From Hyphomicrobiales bacterium (lineage in GTDB: Bacteria; Pseudomonadota; Alphaproteobacteria; Rhizobiales; Aestuariivirgaceae): a DNA stretch of 64,000 nucleotides. Location of the stretch: NCBI GenBank assembly GCA_016185245.1, contig JACPNZ010000005.1, positions 1 to 64,000 of the forward strand. The letters are read 5' to 3'. The notes under the pieces were generated by a model. It did no database searches. It saw only the letters and a program-made list of their open reading frames with translations, and was not told the origin of the DNA. Positions 56,459 through 64,000 of this stretch are shown here, piece by piece (the stretch's first letter is position 1; each line of letters opens with the position of its first letter). A program made the position numbers and the translations under genes.

Positions 56459-57658
56459 ATGGTCGACCGATTGCTGAGCCCGCTCACCAGCCTGCCACCG
56501 CCGACGCGGCGACTGCGCCTCGGCGTGGTGGGCGGCGGGCGCGGTTCCTTCATCGGTCCGGTTCACGCGGCGGGAGCGAGGCTGTCGGGCCGCTGGGAGG
56601 TGGTGGCGGGAGCGCTGTCCTCCGATCCGGAGGTGGCCCGCGCTTCGGGCCGCGAATGGCTGCTGCCGGAGGACCGCATCTATACGAGCTATCGGGAGAT
56701 GGCCGAGCGCGAGGCACAGCGCCCGGACGGCATCGATGCGGTCGCCATCACCACCCCCAATGCCTCGCATTATCCGATCTCGGTCGCTTTTCTCGCCAAG
56801 GGCATCGACGTCATCTGCGACAAGCCCCTGACCAACAACCTCGATGAGGCGCTCGATCTCCTGAAGCGGACCCGTGAGGCGAAGCTCGTCTTCGGCGTCA
56901 CCTATTCCTATGCCGGCCATGCCATGGTGCGCCAGGCCCGCGAGATGGTGCTGTCGGGCGAAGTGGGCGAGGTCCGCCAGATCCATGTCGAATATTTGCA
57001 GGACTGGGCCTTGGGCCGGCCCGACCAGTTCAGCAAGGGGGCCGCCTGGCGGATCGTCAAGGACAGCGCAACCCCCTCATTCACTACCGGCGACATCGGC
57101 ACCCACGCCCATCATCTGGGCTGCTTCGTCACCGGCCTGAAGCTGGAGAAGCTCCGGGCCGACTTCCATGTCTGCGGCGATCCCAAGCCCCTCGAGGACA
57201 CGGTGTTCTTGAATACCCGCCATGAAGGCGGCATTCCCGGCACCATCATGATCTCCCAGGCCGCCGCCGGCACCCATTGCGGTCTCCGCTTCCGCATCTT
57301 CGGCTCGAAGGCCGGGCTCGACTGGATTCAGGAAACCCCCGAGGTGCTGCACTTCAACAAGGCCAATGCTCCGGCGCAAACGTTGATCCGCGGCACCGGT
57401 GCCGGCATCGGCCCTTCCGCCACCCGCCTCGTCCGCATGCCGCGCGGCCATCCCGAGGCGCTGCACGACGCCTGGGCCAACATCTATGCCGAATATGCCA
57501 TTGCCATCGAGGCCCGCCGCCTCGGCCGTGAGGTTCCGGCGGGACTGCTCAGTTTCCCGGACATCGTCGACGGCGTGCTCGGCGTTAAATTCGTCGACGC
57601 CGCAGTCCAATCGAACCGTGCCGGAGGAACGTGGGTCGATTGCACGCTGAAGGTTTAG
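56459..57658 (+). CDS. Gfo/Idh/MocA family oxidoreductase
   Basis: 399 aa. Rossmann GVVGGGRGSFIGPVHAAGARL, EKP-equivalent VICDKPLTNN (Asp replacing Glu), GVTYSYAGHAMVRQAREM, and the C-terminal domain with TGDIGTHAHHLGCFVTG. This longer subgroup is common in rhizobial cyclitol and sugar clusters. GGGAG precedes ATG 56459. Divergent from the other Gfo/Idh gene (130 nt between starts), so the two may share a regulator. Confidence 0.9.
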   Translation: MVDRLLSPLTSLPPPTRRLRLGVVGGGRGSFIGPVHAAGARLSGRWEVVAGALSSDPEVARASGREWLLPEDRIYTSYREMAEREAQRPDGIDAVAITTPNASHYPISVAFLAKGIDVICDKPLTNNLDEALDLLKRTREAKLVFGVTYSYAGHAMVRQAREMVLSGEVGEVRQIHVEYLQDWALGRPDQFSKGAAWRIVKDSATPSFTTGDIGTHAHHLGCFVTGLKLEKLRADFHVCGDPKPLEDTVFLNTRHEGGIPGTIMISQAAAGTHCGLRFRIFGSKAGLDWIQETPEVLHFNKANAPAQTLIRGTGAGIGPSATRLVRMPRGHPEALHDAWANIYAEYAIAIEARRLGREVPAGLLSFPDIVDGVLGVKFVDAAVQSNRAGGTWVDCTLKV

Positions 57659-57672
57659 CGAAGAGCTTGCGC

Positions 57673-57820
57673 TTAGCTGCCGAGGATTCCATCCGCATTG
57701 AGAAGTCCCGTGAGATCGCCGGTCGGCGGGTTTTTCGACCGCGCCGATGGCGATGAAGCGTTCGAGAGGTGATGGCGTTGCCATGGGCGTGGCCATGAGA
57801 TCGGTTGAATTGACCGGCAA
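57673..57820 (-). pseudogene. frameshifted small ORF with a strong ribosome-binding site
   Basis: On the minus strand AAGGAGG lies 8 nt before a TTG at 57820 that opens VNSTDLMATPMATPSPLERF. At the A5 run (T5, 57731-57735) the frame is off by one; removing one A gives an uninterrupted 48-codon product ending TGDLTGLLNADGILGS. Either a real small gene broken by an indel (or sequencing error), or a scar of a larger lost gene. No family recognised. Confidence 0.35.
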
Positions 57821-57905
57821 TTGAAAAGCCTCCTTGCGCGGGACTATGTGCGCGACCGCTGCCCATGGTATTCAAGCTCCAACGCCACGAAGGGGCAAGC
57901 AAGGC

Positions 57906-59102
57906 ATGAACATCTACGACCGGCTCGGAGTGCGGCGGATCATCAACGCCAAGGGTCCGGCCACCCGACTGTCAGGCGCCATCATGCGGCCCGAAATTGC
58001 CCAGGCCATGGCGGAAGCCTCACGGGCTTGCGTCGACATGGCCGAGTTGCAGGCCGCCGCATCGAAGGCCATCGCCAAGGCGACCGGGGCGGAGGCGGGC
58101 TATGTTGCCTCGGGCGCCTCGGCCTCGTTGTTGCTGGCCACGGCCGCCTGCATCGCCGGGCTCGATCCCGGCCGCATGTCACGGCTCCCCGATACCCGCG
58201 GCATGAAAAACGAAGTCATCATGGTGCGCAGCCAGCGCAACTTCTATGACCATGCCATTCGTGCTGCAGGTGCAACGATCGTCGAGGTGGGTCTGCCCGA
58301 CCGCTACGCCGGTGCCGGGGTGCGCGATGCGGAAGCCTGGGAGATCGCCGATGCGATCGGCGAGCGAACGGCGGCGATTTTCTACGTGGCGGATTCGCAG
58401 TCGCGCCCCACGCTCAAGGAGATCGCGCGGCTGGCCGGGGCGCGCAAGGTTCCGGTCATCGTCGATGCCGCCGCGCAACTGCCGCCGCAGTCCAATCTCA
58501 AGCGCTTCATCGCCGAAGGCGCCGACCTGGTGGCCTTCTCGGGCGGCAAGGCGATCGGTGGCCCCCAGGCCAGTGGCATCCTGTGCGGCCGCCGCGATTT
58601 CGTCATGTCGGCGGCACTTCAGCATCTCGATCTCGATATCCACGCGGATATGTGGGAGCCGCCCGCGACCCTCATCGACAAGCGGAAACTGAAGGGTACT
58701 CCGCAGCATGGCATCGGCCGCAGTTGCAAGGCCGGCAAGGAGGAGATCGTCGGGCTGCTTGTGGCACTGGAGCTTTTCATCGCCGAGGGCGACGCGGCAC
58801 GCCATGCCAGATGGCTGAGGCTGCTGCAGAAGATCCGCGACGGCGTCGGCACCGCCGCGACGCTGACCATCAGGGGCGCCGATGACCGTCAGTCCGTGCC
58901 GGTGATCGAGATGCAACTCGACAAGCGCCTGAAGGCCACCGCCATCGCCCTGAAGCTGCAGCGCGGCAAGCCGTCGATCCACCTCGATCCGGTACTGCGC
59001 GACAGAAACTGCCTGGTCATCAATCCCATGTGCCTGGCGCCCGGCGACGTTGCGCCGTTGGTTGCAGCGCTCAAGACGATCCTCGCTAGGAAACCGGCCT
59101 GA
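57906..59102 (+). CDS. SelA-like PLP-dependent enzyme
   Basis: 398 aa, aminotransferase fold type I, selenocysteine-synthase-like group that includes D-glucosaminate-6-phosphate ammonia-lyase (DgaE). It opens NIYDRLGVRRIINAKGPATRLSG as these do, with the PLP Lys in DLVAFSGGKAIGGPQASG and the Asp in VIVDAAAQLPP. It is not SelA itself: there is no selenocysteine context. It probably eliminates ammonia from an amino-sugar acid or related compound. ATG 57906 is the family start. Its stop abuts, end to end, the stop of the convergent D-TA-type gene. Confidence 0.87.
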   Translation: MNIYDRLGVRRIINAKGPATRLSGAIMRPEIAQAMAEASRACVDMAELQAAASKAIAKATGAEAGYVASGASASLLLATAACIAGLDPGRMSRLPDTRGMKNEVIMVRSQRNFYDHAIRAAGATIVEVGLPDRYAGAGVRDAEAWEIADAIGERTAAIFYVADSQSRPTLKEIARLAGARKVPVIVDAAAQLPPQSNLKRFIAEGADLVAFSGGKAIGGPQASGILCGRRDFVMSAALQHLDLDIHADMWEPPATLIDKRKLKGTPQHGIGRSCKAGKEEIVGLLVALELFIAEGDAARHARWLRLLQKIRDGVGTAATLTIRGADDRQSVPVIEMQLDKRLKATAIALKLQRGKPSIHLDPVLRDRNCLVINPMCLAPGDVAPLVAALKTILARKPA

Positions 59103-60200
59103 TCACTGTACCATGCCGCGGGCGTCGACCTTGACCGCACCCAACACCTCATTGCCGTCGATGACGACGACCCGGTCGAACAGGTTCATCACCGGACAGA
59201 CATGGTTGGGAACGATGCGGACCAGATCGCCGACCCTGGGCTTTGCCGCCGTCTGGGAGATATCGAGATAGCCGTGCTCCTCGTTCACCTCATAGACCCG
59301 GGCATCGCCCAAGTCATGGACGACGCCGTAGCCCGTGAGGCCGAGGAGATCGCTGGTCAGCGACTTGGAGCCGGCATCGATCAGCGCCCGGTCGGCGGCG
59401 GGCCGGCTCACCACCGTGGCCAGAACCGTGAGGCCGCAGTCGGCGAAGCCGCAGGCGCCGCGCTCGGCCAGCGACCGGTCGTTGAACACGTAGGTGCCGG
59501 CCCGATACTCGTTGACCGGTTCAAGTCCGTCGTCGCGCCACATCTCGGGCGTGCCGCCGGTGCTGACGATTTCGGTTTCGAGACCGGCGGCCTGCAAGAG
59601 CTGGCGCGCTTCGGAGAAGAATGCCGCCGCCTGGGCCCGGGCGCCGGTCTTGGGATAGGTGAGAAGCCCGCCGTAGCGAAGCCCGCGCGTCCGGTCGAGG
59701 CGTTGCGCCAGAGCCAGCGCATCGGCCGGCGACTGCACGCCATTGCGGTGGGCCCCGGTGTCGCATTCGATGAGGACCGAGAGCGAGCGCCCGGCCGCCT
59801 TCCCGGCCTCGGCCAAGCCCTCGATCACTTCGGCACTGTCGGCCACCACCTTGATGGCGGTGCGCCGCGCGAGCGCCGCCAGCCGCTCGAGCTTGTGGCG
59901 GCCCACCACATTGAAGGTCAACAGCATGTCGCCAATCCCGGCATCGGCCATCACTTCAGCCTCGCCGAGCTTCTGCACGGTGATCCCGGAGGCCCCCAGC
60001 GCCAGCTGCTGGCGGGCCAGCGGCACCAGCTTGTGGGTCTTGATGTGGGGACGGTTGACGAATTTGGCCTTGTCGCAGCGTTCCTGCCAGCGCCGGAGAT
60101 TGCGCTCGACGATGCCAATGTCGATGAGCGGCACCGGAGTTTCGAGGTCCTCGATGCGCGAGCCGACGGCCTCGAAGCGGAACTGGTCGCGGATGTCCAT
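59103..60200 (-). CDS. D-threonine-aldolase-type (D-TA family) PLP enzyme
   Basis: 365 aa, alanine-racemase-like fold III barrel. PLP Lys in RPHIKTHKLVPLA, STGGTPEMW for phosphate binding, and the metal-site C-terminal His/Cys in PNHVCPVMNLFD. The family holds D-threonine aldolases, D-serine dehydratases and 3-hydroxyaspartate aldolases, all acting on beta-hydroxy D-amino acids. GGAG 8 nt upstream favours ATG 60200; a GTG at 60209 overlaps the SDR stop. Last gene of the transporter operon. Confidence 0.88.
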   Translation of the reverse strand: MDIRDQFRFEAVGSRIEDLETPVPLIDIGIVERNLRRWQERCDKAKFVNRPHIKTHKLVPLARQQLALGASGITVQKLGEAEVMADAGIGDMLLTFNVVGRHKLERLAALARRTAIKVVADSAEVIEGLAEAGKAAGRSLSVLIECDTGAHRNGVQSPADALALAQRLDRTRGLRYGGLLTYPKTGARAQAAAFFSEARQLLQAAGLETEIVSTGGTPEMWRDDGLEPVNEYRAGTYVFNDRSLAERGACGFADCGLTVLATVVSRPAADRALIDAGSKSLTSDLLGLTGYGVVHDLGDARVYEVNEEHGYLDISQTAAKPRVGDLVRIVPNHVCPVMNLFDRVVVIDGNEVLGAVKVDARGMVQ

Positions 60201-60205
60201 GGTCT

Positions 60206-60976
60206 TCACTCCGGATTGAGCCGGAAGTCCTTGCCTTCCGGAAGGATTTGGCCACCATCGACAATGATGGTGGTGCCGGTGATGTAGGAGGCCTCGTCGG
60301 AGGCGAGAAACAGCACGGCATTGGCGATGTCGCGCGGGGTTCCGAGCCGCCCCAGCGGTACCGCCTCCTCCATGGTGCGGATGAAGGCCGCACTGCGGTG
60401 CAGCTTCATGCCCTCGGTGAGCACGTTACCGGGCTCGACGCCGTTCACGGTGATGCCGTAGTGGGAGAACTCGAGGGCCGCCGCCTTGATGAAGCCGTTG
60501 ATGCCGGCCTTGCTGGCGGAATAATGGCCGTGGCCGGGACTGGTGACCCTCGGGCCGGTGATCGACGAGGTAAAGATCATGCGGCCGCTCTTTTTTGCCT
60601 TCATGTGCGGCAGGGCGGCGCGGGCGGCGAAGAAGGTGCCGCGCAGATTGACCGCCATCACCCGGTCCCATTCGTCGGTGTCGATGTTCTCGATCAGGGT
60701 CCAAGGATAGATGCCGGCATTCTGCACCAAGATGTCGAGGCCACCGAAACGTGCGATGGCCGCCGCGGCGGCCTGGTCGGCGTCCTCCTTGCGGGAGATA
60801 TCGGCGGCGACGAACAAGCTGCCCAGACGCTTCGCCGTTTGCTGTCCGCGCTCGATTTCGCTGTCGGCGATGACGACGCTGGCGCCCTCTTCGACCAGGC
60901 GCTGGGCGATACCTTCGCCGATGCCACGGGCTCCACCGATGACCAGCGCCACACGGTCCTTGAGCCGCCCGGTCAT
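60206..60976 (-). CDS. SDR family NAD(P)-dependent oxidoreductase
   Basis: 256 aa classical SDR: cofactor loop IGGARGIGEGIAQRL, NAGIYP, catalytic Ser in FTSSITG and Tyr-Lys in GHYSASKAG, and SDEASYITGTTIIVDGG at the end. Substrate likely a sugar, cyclitol or its lactone, judged by the transporter beside it. Its ATG overlaps the permease stop by 4 nt (60973-60976). Confidence 0.92.
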   Translation of the reverse strand: MTGRLKDRVALVIGGARGIGEGIAQRLVEEGASVVIADSEIERGQQTAKRLGSLFVAADISRKEDADQAAAAAIARFGGLDILVQNAGIYPWTLIENIDTDEWDRVMAVNLRGTFFAARAALPHMKAKKSGRMIFTSSITGPRVTSPGHGHYSASKAGINGFIKAAALEFSHYGITVNGVEPGNVLTEGMKLHRSAAFIRTMEEAVPLGRLGTPRDIANAVLFLASDEASYITGTTIIVDGGQILPEGKDFRLNPE

Positions 60977-61971
60977 GCCAGCCTCAGGCGGATCGAGTGC
61001 TTCACCGTGTCGAGAAGAACCGCGGCCAGCACCAGACCGCCGAGAATCACCTGGGTGTAGTGGGCCGGCAGCCCCATCAGATTGATCGCCGTCTGGATGG
61101 TATGGAGCAGCAGCACGCCGGCATAGACGCCGGGCAACTGGCCGATGCCGCCCTTGAGGCTCACCCCGCCGATCACCACCGCGGCGAAGGCCTGGAACAG
61201 CATGCCGACACCGAGATTGGCGGTAGCGCCCGAGGTGCGGATGGCGAGGAGCCAGCCGGCCATTCCGGCGATGGCCCCGGCGAGAACGAACGTCACGACG
61301 ATGAGCCGGTCGACCGCGATACCGGCCCGGAAGGTCGCCACCGCATTGCCACCGATCATCGTGACATGGCGGCCAAAGGGCGTCTTGGCCATGATGAAGG
61401 TGAAGATGGCGAAGCTGACGATGGCGATCCAGGCAATGAGTGGGATGTAGCCGAAGGTCTCGATGCCGATCACCCGCAAGGACGGCGTGAGATCCTGGGC
61501 CGAGCGGCCGCCGGACATGGCAACCACCAGCCCACGCACCCAGATGTAGGAAGCGAGAGTGACGATGAAGGCGTTCATCTTCAGGCGCACCACCAGCCAG
61601 CCATTGGTGAAACCGAGAATGCCTCCGACGACCAGCGACAGAAGCAGAGAGATGGGGAGGACGAGCCATTCCGGCGTGAAGCTGTAACCCAGGCCGATGC
61701 CCCGGTTGCTGAACAGGATGCCGGTGACCATGGCGGTCAAGGCCGCGACCGATTCGACCGACAGGTCCATGTTGCCGGCGATGATGACGATGGCGAGGCC
61801 GATCGCCATGACGCCGACGAAGGTCGAGCTCTCGATGATGTTGACGAAGATGCCGAGCTGGAAGAAGTCCGGAATGGTGGCCGAGAACGCCGCCAGCACG
61901 ACGATCAGCATCAGCCAGACCAGATTATCGAGGACGAACTCGACGGTTTTGCGGTGGGTGGCCAGATTCAT
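60973..61971 (-). CDS. ribose-type sugar ABC transporter permease (RbsC-like)
   Basis: 332 aa with about ten transmembrane helices. Family signatures are IIAGNMDLSVESVAALTAMV, NAFIVTLASYIWVRGLV and TPFGRHVTMIGGNAVATFRAGI (EAA-like loop), with GGVSLKGGIGQLPGVYAGVLLL near the C-terminus. Works with the binding protein and ATPase encoded upstream. ATG 61971 chosen as the family start; overlapping the SDR gene by 4 nt at its end. Confidence 0.94.
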   Translation of the reverse strand: MNLATHRKTVEFVLDNLVWLMLIVVLAAFSATIPDFFQLGIFVNIIESSTFVGVMAIGLAIVIIAGNMDLSVESVAALTAMVTGILFSNRGIGLGYSFTPEWLVLPISLLLSLVVGGILGFTNGWLVVRLKMNAFIVTLASYIWVRGLVVAMSGGRSAQDLTPSLRVIGIETFGYIPLIAWIAIVSFAIFTFIMAKTPFGRHVTMIGGNAVATFRAGIAVDRLIVVTFVLAGAIAGMAGWLLAIRTSGATANLGVGMLFQAFAAVVIGGVSLKGGIGQLPGVYAGVLLLHTIQTAINLMGLPAHYTQVILGGLVLAAVLLDTVKHSIRLRLA

Positions 61972-62029
61972 CGGGGGTCCCGCAAGAAAACCCGGGCCGC
62001 TGTGTCGCGGCCCGGGGAGAGGGTTGCGA

Positions 62030-63073
62030 TCAGGGAACCGGGGTGATCGGGTCGGCGGGAGCCTTGAGATTGCCCCAGAAGCGCGCCTCGTCGACGTTAG
62101 CCTTGGTGATCGCCGCACCCGGAATCTTCAGGTTCGGACCCCAGGATTCGATGGTCAGAACCGAGTCAAGCCCGAGAACCTTGTAGGTGCCGGCCTTGAT
62201 TTCCTGCTTGTTGACGACCTTGTCGGCGAACATGGCGATGGCCGCGGCCTGGGCATAAAGCGGCTGTTCGACTTCCACCTGCTCCCAGCCCTTGCGGATG
62301 AGATCGAGACCGACTGGCGCGCCGTTCGAGGAGACCAGCAGCACATCGCCCGGCTTCTTGCCCTTGGCTTCCATGGAGGCAACGGCAGCCACCGCCAGAT
62401 GGGCGGCATGAACGAAGATCAGGTCGATGTCGGGATTGGCGACGAGCTGGTCGGCGACGATCGTTCCGGCGTTGGAGGCTTCCCAGTTCATAGCCGGCAG
62501 CGAGATGATCTTCACATCCGGGAAGGCCTTCATCTTCTCCTCGAAGCCCTTCTGGATGTCGAGGGTGTAGGGATCGGACGGGTCGCCCAGGACCTGCAGG
62601 ACCTTGCCTTTCACCGCGCCGTTCTTGGCCTTGAGCAGGATCTCGATCTGATCGGCCGCGACTTGGCCGATCTCGACGGTGCCGGCGACCGAGGTAAAGT
62701 CGATCGGCGTCGCCGTGATCTGGCGGTCGAACACCATTACCGGAATGCCGGCTGCGCGGGCCTTCTCGACCGAGGGCTGGAGCGCATTGAAGTCAACGGC
62801 TGCCAGAACGATGGCCTTGGGCTTCAGATTGATCACATCGTTCATCTGGCTCTGCTGCAGGTCGGTCTTGTTGTCGGCGTTGAGCGTCACCGGCTCGTAG
62901 CCGACCTCTTTCAGGAACTTCTCGATGGCCGACACCGACTCGGTCTGGAACTCATCCAGAAGTGTCGGCACCATGTAGTAGATCTTGCCCTTCGATTCCG
63001 CCATGGCGGGCGACAGCAAGGCCGCGGCACCCAGTGCCGCGACGGCGGCAATCGTACCCAAGATTTTCTTCAT
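62030..63073 (-). CDS. sugar ABC transporter substrate-binding protein (ribose/inositol type)
   Basis: 347 aa with a signal peptide (about 1-25, ending AMAES). Periplasmic binding protein fold of the ribose/galactose cluster: [67 protein letters not shown] and [16 protein letters not shown]. The ligand is a neutral sugar or cyclitol; the exact one cannot be read from sequence. 16 nt downstream of the ATPase gene. Confidence 0.93.
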   Translation of the reverse strand: MKKILGTIAAVAALGAAALLSPAMAESKGKIYYMVPTLLDEFQTESVSAIEKFLKEVGYEPVTLNADNKTDLQQSQMNDVINLKPKAIVLAAVDFNALQPSVEKARAAGIPVMVFDRQITATPIDFTSVAGTVEIGQVAADQIEILLKAKNGAVKGKVLQVLGDPSDPYTLDIQKGFEEKMKAFPDVKIISLPAMNWEASNAGTIVADQLVANPDIDLIFVHAAHLAVAAVASMEAKGKKPGDVLLVSSNGAPVGLDLIRKGWEQVEVEQPLYAQAAAIAMFADKVVNKQEIKAGTYKVLGLDSVLTIESWGPNLKIPGAAITKANVDEARFWGNLKAPADPITPVP

Positions 63074-63089
63074 TTGACGTCTCCTTCTT

Positions 63090-63878
63090 TCACGATGGTT
63101 GTGGACCGTTCGGTCTCGTTGTTGGCGATTGGCTGGCGATCGGTTCGCCGATGATCAGCCGCTCGGCCTCTTCCGGGCTGGTGGCGGCGCGAGGTAAGTT
63201 GCCGGCCACCTCGCCACGCCGCAATATGATGATGCGGTCGGCGACCTGGAAAGCCTGGGCCATGATATGGGTGATGATGATGACGCCGATGCCCTGGGCG
63301 GCGATGCGCTTGACCATGTCGAGGCCGCGACGGGTCTGCTCGACGCCCAGGGCGGCGAAGGGCTCGTCGAGCAGCACCAGCTTGCCGCCCCAGTGGACAA
63401 AGCGGTTGAGCTCGATTGCCTGGCGCTGACCGCCGGAGAGATGTTCGACATTGATGCGCAAGGACGGAATTCTGGTGCCGGCGCTGGCCATGGCGCTCGC
63501 CACCACGGCCTCCATCTCGCGTTCCTGCAAAATGGGAATGCCAAGGTACTTCCTGACGATCTCGCGGCCCATGAAGAAGTTGGCGACGACATCGACATTG
63601 GCGCAGAGCGACAGGTCCTGATAGACGGTCTCGATGCCGGCGGCCTTGGCTTCGGCCGGCGAGGCGAAGAGCCGGTCCTGGCCTTCGTAGATGAGGCGCC
63701 CGGAAGTGGGTGCCAGACCGCCGGAGATGATCTTGACCAGCGTCGACTTGCCGGCACCATTGTCGCCGAGGAGCGCCACCACTTCGCCGCGACCGATCTC
63801 GAAGCTTACGTCTCGCAGCGCCTCGATGGCGCCGAAGCGGTGGGAGATGTTGTCCAGTCTGAGGAGTGGCTCCACCAT
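63090..63878 (-). CDS. sugar ABC transporter ATP-binding protein
   Basis: 262 aa. A single ABC domain: Walker [15 protein letters not shown], signature [14 protein letters not shown], Walker [14 protein letters not shown] and H-loop [11 protein letters not shown]. Ribose-type ATPases often carry two fused ABC domains; here there is one, as in the FrcA group. Preceded by another same-strand gene, with a 2-nt gap. Confidence 0.94.
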   Translation of the reverse strand: MVEPLLRLDNISHRFGAIEALRDVSFEIGRGEVVALLGDNGAGKSTLVKIISGGLAPTSGRLIYEGQDRLFASPAEAKAAGIETVYQDLSLCANVDVVANFFMGREIVRKYLGIPILQEREMEAVVASAMASAGTRIPSLRINVEHLSGGQRQAIELNRFVHWGGKLVLLDEPFAALGVEQTRRGLDMVKRIAAQGIGVIIITHIMAQAFQVADRIIILRRGEVAGNLPRAATSPEEAERLIIGEPIASQSPTTRPNGPQPS

Positions 63879-63880
63879 GG

Positions 63881-64000
63881 TCAGGCGGCCCTGGTCCGGC
63901 TGAGCACGGGATCGCGTGCCGGGCCGGCATCGTCGCGGGCGAAGAGAAGGCCGAAGCGCGGCGACAGGACGCCGGCAACGGCGAGTGCCGCAGCACCGCG
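63881..64000 (-). CDS. 3' end of a gene entering from the right edge
   Basis: The last 39 codons before a TGA at 63881-63883, just 2 nt upstream of the sugar ABC ATPase start. The visible tail (GAAALAVAGVLSPRFGLLF then a charged end) fits the C-terminus of a ROK-family regulator, which often heads such sugar operons, but this is a weak inference from a short fragment. Confidence 0.45.
   Translation of the reverse strand, partial: RGAAALAVAGVLSPRFGLLFARDDAGPARDPVLSRTRAA

Noticed and set aside
57077-57820. 247-codon minus-strand frame opposite the Gfo/Idh gene
   Set aside because: Beyond the first ~30 residues it is antisense shadow of the dehydrogenase. Only the short beginning with its SD is retained, as a frameshifted small ORF.

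Overview
The window is about 64 kb of GC-rich bacterial chromosome. It looks like an alphaproteobacterium of the order Hyphomicrobiales (Rhizobiales). The evidence is an aerobic-type cobaltochelatase (CobN) with CobO and CobW, a DUF1489 protein, a mitochondrial-type complex I accessory subunit (NDUFS4-like), Omp25/31-type beta-barrels, a short bifunctional PutA, and rhizobial-style sugar ABC and dehydrogenase cassettes. I saw no prophage, IS element or CRISPR array. Gene density is high, with many ATGA, GTGA and TGATG overlaps.

Region by region. 1-5.5 kb: a promoter and long leader for a gene running off the left edge, then putA divergent from panC, a GNAT/DUF1489 pair and a dodecin. 5.6-8.3 kb: an orphan HvfC/BufC-like protein, a catalytic-domain-only Mrr-like nuclease and a TPR-SPOR protein. 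8.4-14.9 kb: a cobalamin-riboswitch operon cbtB-cbtA-cobW-cobN-cobO, which couples cobalt uptake to cobalt insertion and adenosylation. 15-24.3 kb: pirin, the Kup potassium transporter, a small Met-rich periplasmic protein, an LLM flavin oxidoreductase, a two-component system divergent from a small two-Cys periplasmic protein plus a four-fold-repeat membrane protein (COG4705 type), and an HtrA-like protease. 24.4-30.1 kb: thrS, two outer-membrane beta-barrels with clear terminators, yidD and choline-sulfatase. 30.2-34.1 kb: a TIM-barrel isomerase and a nitrate/sulfonate-type ABC transporter with a tandem-fused permease.

34.6-51.8 kb is mostly housekeeping: tRNA-Arg, an NDUFS4-like gene and tRNA-Pro in a row, DUF192, a double cold-shock protein, Sir2 divergent from glyoxalase I, cupin/SDR, a CorC/HlyC-family protein, a methyltransferase, tRNA-Glu, hom-recJ, a FlgO-like TPR protein, cupin and IscU-like proteins, folE-hisI, a CBS protein, rhomboid, and PAS and PilZ proteins.

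51.9-64 kb is a catabolic island. It holds an ATP-grasp (biotin-carboxylase-like) protein, an FAH-family enzyme and a composite decayed gene (M24 peptidase fused to a beta-hydroxyacid dehydrogenase, with frameshifts). Two Gfo/Idh/MocA dehydrogenases, a SelA-like PLP enzyme, a D-threonine-aldolase-type PLP enzyme and an SDR follow, with a ribose-type ABC transporter that runs off the right edge. Together they suggest uptake and oxidation/deamination of an unidentified sugar, cyclitol or amino-sugar acid. This island and the COG4705/two-component locus are the best places to look for undescribed biology.
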